NCBI GenBank assembly: GCA_963854835.1
Contig: OY978525.1
Location: 1,135,501 to 1,199,500, forward strand
DNA length: 64,000 bases
Direction of reading: 5' to 3'
Origin: Megamerina dolium
Lineage: Eukaryota; Arthropoda; Insecta; Diptera; Megamerinidae
Shown here piece by piece: positions 40,501 through 52,500 of this stretch; within the stretch, counting starts at the first letter, position 1; the number at the start of each line of letters is the position of its first letter. The translations under genes and the position numbers were made by a program. Under the pieces are notes generated by a model that was given only the letters and a program-made list of their open reading frames with translations, made no database searches and had not been told where the DNA came from.

Positions 40501-43500
40501 GTAAAAATCACTGAAGTACTGATAAGCGGTTTGTTAGTTAGGCTTGTTTAAAACTACACAATTCAAAGGCACAATAGTTAAATTCTTGTTTACCTATTCT
40601 TGAAACCGAAGCCAGTTAGTGTTGGTATGCTGGATGATCTACTCATGCCGCCATTATTTCTTTGGTTTTTGTTTTGTTTTTTTTTTTCAAATTTTATTTT
40701 TATTATTATTGTTTTGTATGATTTCAAATATATCATCAGCATTATGTAGATGTTTTCGTTGTGTTAGTTAGTTTCATTCGTGGCATATTTGTTGCATTTA
40801 ATGATGGTTTTAGTTTGAATTTGATGAGTATTATATATAGCATATGCCAATTCATTATTAGAGTAGAGATGATGCAAATATTGTAGTTACAAAATTAAAA
40901 AGTAGATAAATTAATATAATGATTCAAAATAAAATTAATAAATAGATTAAATCAAGGAGTATAATTTGAGGAGGAGGAAAAAAAAAAAAAAATTCGATGC
41001 AGGTCTTAATATAAAAGTAACATATTTCATTACTGCCTATGTATTTGAAATTGAATTGAAATTGATTTAATTCAATATTGTAATTATCAAATGGATATTA
41101 GGGCAAACGATGCCATCAAATGTACTTTTACTCATTTTTGAATGGACTTAGGATTAGTCATTGAGAAAGATTTACCTTGCAGGTGCTGGACTTGCTGAGC
41201 CCGATGCTGTTTTTCGTGTGATAGTGCTGCCATTTGTTCGCATCGATGTCGTTGGCGTAACGGAAAGACGTGATGGTCTTGGTGTTGCACCACCACCACT
41301 CGACGTTACAGTTGATGCAGCTGTTTTACGTTGTGGAATGCGTGAAGGGGTCATCTCATCTGTTGGAATTTATTACAAACAAATCATTATATTAATTGTA
41401 TGTGATTTATACATAGTACTACTTCATTTTTATTTACCAGTACTATCTAATGATAGTGTTGACCCATGACGTGATGGTGGTTTCGAACCTTGTCGACTTA
41501 ATGGGCGTGAATTGGGTTTAGAGCCAGCCCGTGAACCACCGGGTGTAAGGCCAGTTCTTGTGCTGGTGTATGTCACCTTGCGTGGCGTATAACGTCCGGA
41601 TGTTGCACCACCACCATGACTACCTTCATTATCACTCAATGAATCCGGTGTCGAAGCAGACAATGAAGAGCGCGATGGTCTTGACATGGGTATAGAACGT
41701 ACTGATCTTTCACGTACCTAATGAAGAATGTTTAAATTCAATTAAAATCGCATAATATTCATATTAATATCATGTTAAATATAATTTGGCACCGATTTCG
41801 ATCGATAATTTCAACGAAAACTTACCCAGTGTGTTGTGGGATGACAGTGTAGCACATGTGGACTCAGTGGTACTGAACGACTATTATTGCAACGTACGAA
41901 TACGGTACCACCTGCTCCCATGTGAATGGGAAAGGCGCAAGGTACCTGCTCTTGTGCTCTAATTCGTTCAAAAATTGGCATAAGTTCGGCTAAATGCTCA
42001 TCCGCTGAAGGTTACATATGAATTTGTTTTTGTTTTTTTGTGAGTTTTTTATATAAAATTATCAAATATTTTTCAAAAAAATCAACAAAAAAAAAAAAAA
42101 AAGGGCCGTGATCATTTAAAAAACATTGTCTTTGGGATTTGGGATTCTAAACCATTTTCAAATGCAAACATTTTGTTCTTTAAAAATATTTGATCTTCTA
42201 GCGATAAACCTTGTTGCTTTGAATATATGTGGGGAGGTGTAGAAACAAAAAAATAGAAATATATTTTAACCATTCAGGGTCTCAGTAAGCTTAATGAAAT
42301 TTCAAAATTTCATAAATACAAATTAGAAAAAAAAAACATAAATTTCATTTCAATAAAAAGAACAGAAACAAAAATGTAACAATAATTTTTTCAAAAGCTT
42401 TCACATGCTTAAAAACAAAACGTAACAAAAGAAGAGCTGAAATCAAACATTGCTTTTGTGTTAGCACTAATTAACAGAAAGTTGCCACACTTTTACATAC
42501 ATTCTTCTTGTTTCTATCATTCAACACTCATCATTCCCACTTACACTTCTCATCTTCGCATCACTTCAATTCAAATGTAGGCAATTGAAGACACGACGAT
42601 ATCGGTTTGACTGAAATGTTTGTCTCTGTGTGTGTTTGTGTGTATTTACCTTTATTATTGGACCTTGTCCGCTCATGTAGTTCGGCAAGTTGCCATTTTG
42701 TGCGGCATTTGGAGTGGAGCGACGTGGTGTGAATGCAGCCATGCTTTGCGATACTCCATCGGCCAATATAAATTGCTCACGCAATTCAATATTAGTACGT
42801 CCCTTAGCTGTTTGGTTTGTATTCGTTCGAAGCGAGCAGACGGCAGCAATTGGCAACGATAACATTTAACAAGTTTTTATAGCGATTGTCGAATGTTGTT
42901 GTGTTTTATTAATAGTGGGGAATGCATAGCATCAAAGCATAATTTTTAGTAAATTTTTTTTCATTAAGTGTGGCAGCACGCGTCGGCATAAATTGGTGTG
43001 CGTATATGTGTTTTGTGTGTACGAGTACATTCGTGCGCGTAAACATATGCATACAATGATTGTTCATTGTTCAGGTAATTCAGATATAAAAAAAATATAA
43101 AAAAAAGAAAATCATAAATAAATAAATTTATAAAAAAAAAAAAATGCAAAAAAAAAAAATCAAAATTGTGTACAAATAGCAACAAAGTGAAAAAATAATA
43201 AATACAACAAAATTAAAGATGCGTTAAAGCTGATGAGCTAAGTGGTTAATTATAACGAAGAAATTTAAATACATCTACATGTATACACACACACATAAAA
43301 AGGTAGTGAGTGTTGCGATCAAAATAATGGTAGTAGTCGAAGTTGAAGTTTGCTCTGGAACCTCCTCCATCACTTTAGTGATGGAACAGTTCTACAGACA
43401 CTTATGTGCTAATGAGTTCCTCCATTTTTTCTATTCAATGATATGATGGGGACCTGGATAAATGTGCTCTATTTGGAGACATCAGACAATGTCCCATGTG

Positions 43501-46500
43501 AATAATATGAGAAATATTATTCCGGAACAACTCTGCAGTAGGGATTTATACCTTGTCTATATAAAGATATATAACAAATGTGTTACTCTTTTCGGCATTA
43601 ACCGAATTTTATAGTGTTACATTGTACAGTTTGGGGCGGGTTAAATTTTAAAAGAATTTGCTCGACTTTGTATGGTAGTTCCATTAAGGATAGCCTTGGC
43701 CTGGATAGCCGATTTCTTGTAAGATGAATACCCACCACTTTATTAATCTTTGTGTAAAATATAGTCACCCTAAGCGAAAGACTATCTAAGTTATGGAAAT
43801 TTAGAGTTTAGAAAAATTCGTCTCTTTGTATGGAAACTACAAGAAACAGTTTATTTCTTCCAAAATAATTTCCCTCTATATTACTTATATGGCGGTTTAA
43901 ATTTGAAAAACTTGCCCTACCTTGTATGGCAGCTATGTATATTAAGTAGAGGACGTGGCTCGCTGAATTCTTAAGAGATGATTACCCGCTATAATATTAA
44001 TATATATGTAAAACATGATTATCCGAAGCGAAAAACTATTTAAGTTATGGCGACTTAATGTCCAAAAAAACTTTGTGACCTTGTAAGGGAGCTACAAGAA
44101 TCAGAGGCGAATCTATTAGTCGGTATAATGATATTCTATGAGCTAAATACTGTTATCCTGACGGTATATTTTGTACATGCTGGCTGAAGTTGATCATAAG
44201 AATGATTTTATTTAAATATGCTACTACAACACACTACGATTAATTTGATCGCAACAACAACAGCAACAGCAACAACAACATGAACAAATCAAAAGTAAAA
44301 CATGCAAAAATTTCATATTACATATGCAAAGGTAAGGTATGTGAGTAGAAGGAATAATCACAAATGATTCTAAAATAATAATTATGTAATTAATATAATC
44401 TTCTCTTCTATAGAAATATACAAGCAGCAATATACAACCGTTTTGCCTATATATGTATTAATCATAATAGTTCGATATCGCATTAAATGTTTTATTATTA
44501 ATATGCAGGAAAGTTAGAAGCAACAATGATTATGTTGGAGAGATCAAGTTATTATTTTTGTTTTTAATTTTTTAATATTGATTATTACTCTACCAAATAA
44601 GACTAGATAATTTGTTATTAATTAATATAAGTAAATGAATAGCAAAAAGTCTATGCTTGAATTTGAATTCCAGAAAAATAATCCCAATTTCAATTAATAT
44701 TGTTAAGTTTTTCTAGCAAATGTTATTAAACGAGCATTTTTTTTTTTGTTCGTTTGTTCGATTTAATTTTATGTTTGTTAAATGACCATTTCCATTTTTT
44801 TCATATGTATTTATATTATAGAAATTGATTGTAGTATAAATATAAATAAGGCATGTAAATCAGAGAGTAAATACGTTGTTATACACTGTCTTTTGGTGCA
44901 CTAATTTAAGGAGATAAGACATTAATGTAATGAGAGAGAGAGAGATATATAGGTATATATAGAGACTAATGTTTAATATTTTTCATGGTTTATGATTTAT
45001 GCTATAGATTTGAAATATGTACGCGCGTCATATTAGGTGGTTATGATGATTATGATGATGATGATGATAATGATGGTGATGATGATGATACAAGTCATAC
45101 GAGTCATAAAAATGCATGAATTTCAAATATTCCACAATGATTTAGACTAACTATTGTGAATATGAATATTTTATATATATGACAAATATTGATATTAAGG
45201 AGAATAGTCGAAGAAATACACACTATATATATAGAATAAATACATAAATAATGACAAGGTGCCAACTTACCGCGGCATGGATCGTTCTTTTGTAAGAATT
45301 CATCGAGTGCAACCCAACCACCACCGACACGTACCATAACAGTACTACGCAGAATACGTACTAAACGTAATTTTTGTGAATCACCAAACTGTAAAATAAA
45401 TCACATACATGTATATTACTCATTAATACATCCATTAGCATAAAGTTTGCTAAAACATACCCGATATTTGCCTTCGCCAACTTGGAAAACACGGAATTTT
45501 TGACGACATGTACAGAGCATTACCAGACGTTTAACTTCATCGTGTATTTTATCTGAATCATTTGGCGGTTTTCGTTCTTGCCAATCTGGTCTGAGTGCTG
45601 CTATAAATTCTTGCCAATCAATAAGTCCTTCACCATTGCGATCGAAGAGATCAGCAACAGCTCCCATTTCCATGCGAGAAGTATCGAATTCTATATGGAT
45701 AACACAAAACGTATTGCAATTAAATATTTTATTATTAAATTTATTACAATATTTACTTGTATTCAAAATGCCATCAATAAATTCGCCACGTGGTATCAAG
45801 CCATTGTTGTCCTTGTCCATTTTTCGGAATAAATCGGTCAAACGTGATTTCTTATGATTCATGTACTTCAGGAACTAAATATCAATATTACAAATCAATA
45901 AAAAATCAAACAATTAATAAAAAATATTCATAGCATCATACCCGTTTCCTCCAATCATCCCAGCTAAAGTTGCGCACACGCTCAACATCCTTCAAGTACA
46001 TCAAGTGTTCGTGTAAGCGACGTTGACGTTCCCAAGAAAGCATCCATACATGACGCCACTTGTCCCACAACAGTTTTGCTCTTGGCGAACGGAATTCCAA
46101 TTCAGGTGCCACAGAGCTAAGAGATTAGATTATATGTACAACATATTTATAATCAGTTTTATCACTTTCGAATCAACACTGAATAATTTTCCATGCTCCA
46201 AATTGTTTTTACATGCACACATCAATATACATATGTTACATGCAAAAATGTTGAACTTACCTTGGTGAAAAGCGTGGGCCATAATGAGGCAAACGATCCC
46301 TGTCGGGTGTCTCACGATTCGGTGTAACACGACTATGTGTGGACAAATCGAATTGAACAAAAGCATGAAAACAAAAAGAGACAAACAAAGAAGCAATGAA
46401 GACAAAACCAAACATAATATGTCACAGTACAACAACAACAACACACATGCATATGTAGGAAGAGATCAAAGAATCTTGTTATCATCATGCAATACATATT

Positions 46501-49500
46501 TTTTCTTTTTCCAGCAGGCACGAAAGTATATAATATGGAAATAATGAAAAGTCTCTAGATATAAATATATGTAAGTGTACATTGAAATGAAGATATATTT
46601 TGGACATTAATAATTTGTCGTTATACTCTTCCAAAATAGCACATGTGTACATATTCTAAGTGGAGACATAAATACTGTTACACACACATTTCATTTTATA
46701 AACTTAAATGAATATTTTTGGAGCAACTACTTTTTTTTTACATATTAATTGCAAATATTCGGTCCGGTACCGCGTTTGAGATCTTCAAGTCCCAAGCCCG
46801 AAGTCTTTTTTAATAATTCGAAATTCGATTTGACAGCTTTGTTGACTTGAGGCGTTCGAACTGCGTGTGGACGGCCAGACTCTAACATTTTCATGTATAT
46901 ATATATCTTTTTTTATTTCACACAATTTAGAATTTTTGGTACAGGCTAATGCTACAGACAGGCTGCATATATTTCGCAAGACATTTGGTAATAACGAGGT
47001 CTGTTCAATTCTAGTATGAATGGGTGTGTTCGATGTTGTATCAGTATTTATGTCCCCACTGTATGATAATCATAAATCAAATTATATATAAAGGTAAGTT
47101 ACCTGGATTTGCGAGCATTGAGTCCTTGTTCACGTGAACCTTTGAAGCTATTCAAAGAAGAATATAAAATAATGTTTTAGTTCAATTTATCAGCACAAAT
47201 ATTGTAATTTTATGAAAAAAGTGAGGTTAAAAAAAAATAATATGGCGGTTAATGAGACATTGGCTCTCATGTCGTTTCCTTTTTGTTTAGTATTATTAAG
47301 AATGGATATATTATCGAATCGTTGTGAAATGTTATTAAGCACTAAATATTAGTAGAGCTAAAAAATGATGGCCAAGATTCAATTGATTAATCGTTTTCCT
47401 TTTTGCAATGATTTATTATGATAACTGAGGTGAAAATATTTAAAACGTTTAGTTTTCTGTTATGTTAAATGTATATCGTATATAGGGATATTTTGCAAAA
47501 CGAACCTTTGTCGTCTTAATGTACCATCGGGAGATTGTTCACGTAGATCATGGCTTGAACCACGACTACACTCAACGACAAGACATTAAAATATATATGT
47601 ATGTTGAGGCAATGTAGGTAGAAGTATATTTGTTCCAATTATGTGTGTACGTATTGGTGAAGTGGAATTAATCAAATATATATATAGAACAAATAAAACA
47701 AAAACAAAAAAACGAATAAAAATTATGCAAATCATTGAATAAGAAAAATAAAAATAGAATAATAAATAATATTAGTGATATCAAAATTTTGCTTCTGGAT
47801 TTTTCGTCATAAAACCGCATAGGTACGGACTTTACACATTGTACTCTGCTTATGTACTTATGTGCATTGAAAATTTGAATATTTAATTAATTAATAACAT
47901 ACACAGGTGTTTTGGCATTTCGTGACATTTTGCGTGCTCCTGGCGGTAATTGTTTAGGTTTACATGCGCGATCTATTTCAACTTGTCGCCGCGCAGTATT
48001 CTCCATGAATTCTTTGTGGTCCTCTATTAGTTTTTCCAACACTGGAATTTCATCTGGCAATGATTCACGTTCCAAATCTATAAATATATTCAAATTGAAA
48101 TAATGTATGTAAATAAATAAAACACAATTCGATCATCTTACTTAAAAGAGTCGCCTCTAATCCACTCAACCATGCCAATAACTCCTCAATGGTGTCGTCA
48201 AGATCTTTAAGCGATTGCAAATGCTGCTCCAGCTTGGCTTCTCTGTTGAGTGCCCATTGTGCAACCTCATCCCAACGTTGTTGTATGATCGACAACCAAT
48301 TCTTAATGATCGGAATGGCATCAGGATACGCTTTACTGATAATCTCTTCGGCGAATGTGAATGTTTCGGTCTTTTGACGATCGCGTTGCCGCAAATCATT
48401 CATAAAGTCAATATGCATGTCCATCATTTCGCGTGAGACCTTCTCATCGTCAGGCGCATTCTTGGCATAACGTAATTTGTGCTCGGCATGATCCAGCCAA
48501 TCGAATAGGGCCTGAATGTTACCGTTCAGTTTTTCAGCATCCTTCAGAGCGAATTGCAGACGTTCACCTCGTCTGGCAGTTGCCTTCTTGACCTCATCCC
48601 ATATGGTTTGCAGTTCATCTAACTGGCGACCAACGTCGGGGTTGTTGCCAGATCTCTCTAGATCACGTCCAGTCTTTAGGACGCCTTGCATTTGATTGGC
48701 GCGCTTTTGTAAATCTTGCTCAATATGTTTGTGATGTTCGACAAGTCCCTGAACCGTTTCCAGATCTCCATGCACTGGACCGTCTTGGTTGAGACGATTT
48801 TTCGCCTTTTTCAACCAATCCAACAGTTCACCCAATGCGTCTGAGAACTGACCGGATAAGAGTAAAGCTTCTTCGAGTTTACGCTGACGTTCGATACTCT
48901 TCGACCAAACACGTGTCCATTGCTCTTTCAGCTCAGACAGCATCTTGCCTAGAACTGGTTCATCAGCTTTCGGAGCACGCTCTATGAGATTCTTACCAGA
49001 GCGAATTGTGCTATCGTAGAGTGATTGTTTGGTTGCCAACTGGCGGTGAGTTTCTTTGAGTTTTGTGATGTATTTCTTGATTTTTTGTGGTTCCTTCGAG
49101 GATGTAGCTTCCTCTATGATTTGGTCGAGCACAGATTCTGTCTCCACTAAATATTGCATCATATTATTCCAGGCGTCATTGAACTCACGTGCCTCTTTAT
49201 AGCCATGGTCGAGAGCTCTAGTGCGTTCGGCTGCTTTGCTCACAACCCTTTCCCATCGATGTTGCACGGAAACGAGCAGATTCTTGATCAGTATTACATC
49301 CTGCTTCTGACTAAAGTATTTCAGATGGGTTCCTTTTTTGTCCAACAACAACATAGCTTCCCGGTGCGTGCTCACATCCTTTTGTAATACTTTGTGCTCC
49401 TCCATTTGTACTTGAATCGTCTCTAGCACACGTGATACTGGTTGTGCAGTGGCTAATTGTTTCTCTGCTTGTGTCAGCCACTCAACGAATGCTTGCAGAG

Positions 49501-52500
49501 TATCATGAAATTCGGTAGCCTCTTTAAGGGCAATCTCCAGCTTGATCTTCTTATCGGATGCTCTTGAGACGACAGCATCCCAGCGTTGCTTAAGCGTACG
49601 TAGAGTGTGTTGTAGATTGCTCGAAGGAACTTTCATTAGGTTCTGTCGTTTGATGTATTCCTGACCTTGTGCTTGTATAGTTTCGACTTTTGGACGATTC
49701 TCCTCCAATTCGTTGTACACTTCCATGAAGCGTTCCAATTGCTCGGTTGCAGTTTCTGGCAGACCACCAACTGGCTTGCTGGCACCAATAACGGCATCAA
49801 CATCACCCAACCATCCTAATATATCCTGCACCTCGGCAATGAAGCCATGTGCTTCGCGTAACGATTCTTCCAATTCGTGTTGACGATCAGAAGCCTTCTG
49901 TAGTAATTTCTTCCATTCTGAATTTAATTTACGCAATTTTTCCTGGGTTGTTGAAGCTTCCACGGATCCCTTCTCCGATTCGATCAGTTGACGACCGGCA
50001 TCATTTAAGGTATCAACCGAATTTTGATGAGCTTGAATATCATTGGCAAGAACTTTTAATTTGGCAAGTTCCACTTCAAGTAGTTGTGGATCTCCCGGTA
50101 TCTGAAATGTAAGTATATTATTTTTAATTGCTGAATTTTTCTATAAGAGCCCCTCCTTTAAACTTACCGGTTTCAATTGATCTAGTGTGCTGTCGGTCTT
50201 ATTAATCCATACCAAGAGCTCATTAAGGGCGTGTTGGAATTGACCTAAATGTAGTAAGGCATGTTCTAGTTGTTTCTGACGATCTACCATGCCACGTAGC
50301 AAAGCTTCCCATCTGCGATTAACAACTGAAAGTGGCTCGCGAATTGATGCGGCTTGTTCAGGTGAAGTACGTTCCGTTAATTCAACAGCTTGTCTAGAAA
50401 TTTATAGAAATCAAGTTAGTCATATTGGTAAATAAATAAAAAAAAACAACAATGTGCTTTCGCATCTTGCCAATTCTATTGAAACGTAAAAAGCTCATGC
50501 AAATATTTTATCTAAGAATGTCGCAGTAAGCCTAAATTCAACATGATTTTTTATGTATATTTAAGCAGTCCTATAACGGTTATCGACTGTCGACGCATCT
50601 ATTGAGTAGATTCGAAGCATAATAATTGGACTGGTCGACTCGACGATCGACTACCGTAGTAGGGATTAAATAGTTGTGTAAAGAAGCAAACAAACAAAAA
50701 ATGTTGTCATGCAAAAAACTAATATCGAAATAATCTCAAAGTACAGTTAAATTCGAACAACACACGATTAAAAATAATTAACATAGAAAACACTTTTCTT
50801 CTTGCCTTTCAAGACCTCTGCCAATTGTAAATGAATTTTGTATTTGAGAACGTTGGACCAAATCGTTAAAACAAAATGTAGGTATTAGATTTACTTCATA
50901 AATATAGGTAAGATACAGAAGATACAATAAATGCAATAAATAGTACTAACCTGTTTAGCGCTTCTACTTCGACCATATGTGGATCTACTTCATCTTTGAA
51001 AGACTTCAATTGTTCGATTTGTCTCTTCACAGCATCAATATCGGAGCCAACTGGACCCAAGCGGGCAAATTTGTCTTCCGCTTTCGAAAGGAATTTCAAC
51101 AAGTTCTGTAGGGTTTCATGGAATTCCATTGCCTTTTCCATTGCATCAATTAGATTCTCTTCACGCTTAGCATATAATGCTGTGATGTTATCCCAGGCAT
51201 TATCCAAATCTTCAATATGCTTTTTCACCTCTGGCTTATCGGGCTCTCCGCACATGCTCATCAAGTTGCTGCCATGTTTTCTAACCTGTTCGACTTCCGG
51301 TTTCGTTTGATCTATTTCATGACGAATTTCTTGAAGCGCAACTTGTTGTTTCTGAATATCCTGTGGCTGTGCAGCTGGCGGTTCTTGTGATGAGAGCGTC
51401 TCCTCCAGATCTTTGAGTGTCTTCATGACATGGCTCAACTGTTTCCAGAAAGGTTCAGCCACACTGAGGATGTCGTCCAATGAGCTGCCTCGCTTCTTAG
51501 TAGCTTTCTGAACATCGTTCCACAGATTGTTCAATTTCTCCAGCTTGCTCTTAATATCACGGACAGCTGGATCAGATTTGTTACCTGCCTTCGCAATAAC
51601 ATCGTTAGCTGCACGCTGCACTGCTGAAAATGCATCGGTACGTTTATCTAAATCGTCCAGGAGGGCCGCATTATCTTCGATTTGTTCGCGAATTTTTTGC
51701 GGCAATGCAGACAGTGGATCAAGTTGATTCACCTGATCGACTGTATTAGCTAAAGCCCTCAACATGCCTTCAAGTTTATCGGAGAATTGACTCGACTCTT
51801 GTAGAGCGTTTTCGAGCGCTTGTTGGCGTTCACGAAGTTCGAGACGTAATGCCGCATAGCGTGCATTGTCAGAATCAAGAATTTCATTAATTTTTGCACT
51901 ATCATCCTCAGCTACGAGAGCTCCTAATGCTTCACCGGTCTTGTTTAGTTTATCAAGCAAAGGCTTATGCTCGGCGATGGACTGCAATAGTCGTTCATTT
52001 CGATCTTGTTGTAGAGTAATCTGATCTGGTCGCAATGCTGGCATACTTAACCGTGAAATTTGTTGTTCCATATCATCCAACCAAACAACTAATCCATTAT
52101 GGGAGTCAGCAAAATGTTCCGAAAGTGGTAAGGCTTGCTCCAAAATTCCCAAGCGCTCGCTACATAGTTGTACTACGGTGTCGACAATTTCCTTCAAGTC
52201 ATCCAATTTTTCACGTAACGTCGATGTATTTTCGCTTTGTGGTGACTCCCGCAATACCTTCTTAGAAGCAGCGGTGACATCACGAACTCTACCCTTTTGA
52301 CTGGAAATATCATCGTTGATTGAACGATGTTCTTGCAACTGGGCACGTACTAACTTCGGTTCGATTGCAGGTAAATCAGCCTCACGTAAGGTTGCATCCA
52401 TATCACGGAACCATTCGAGCAATTCGTCAATATCGCCGGTAACTTCTTTAGCACGTTGATTGCTCAGGTGTAGACGTTCGGCCTTTCGTTGAATTTGTTC

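Larger units (their letters stand above)
37549..41717 (-). other. shot: Shot C-terminal tail with SxIP motifs
   Basis: Exons 41438-41717, 41176-41359, 40599-about 40635, 40140-40256 and the last coding exon 37549-37693. The tail is Ser/Arg/Gly-rich ([19 protein letters not shown]). It carries three EB1-binding SxIP candidates: SRIP in [13 protein letters not shown] in [12 protein letters not shown], and SRIP in RPSRIPVKV. It ends EKREPFRL. The two middle SxIP exons are flanked by phase 2 on both sides. The 40599 exon has a poor acceptor with two candidates 3 nt apart. Confidence 0.85.
42808..45270 (-). other. Shot intron after the GAS2 domain
   Basis: A 2.46-kb intron. It holds a tandem duplication of about 255 bp (43635-44112), a (GAT)n array (45042-45090), a (CAA)n run near 44250 and AT-rich DNA. 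No conserved exon was seen. Confidence 0.6.
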
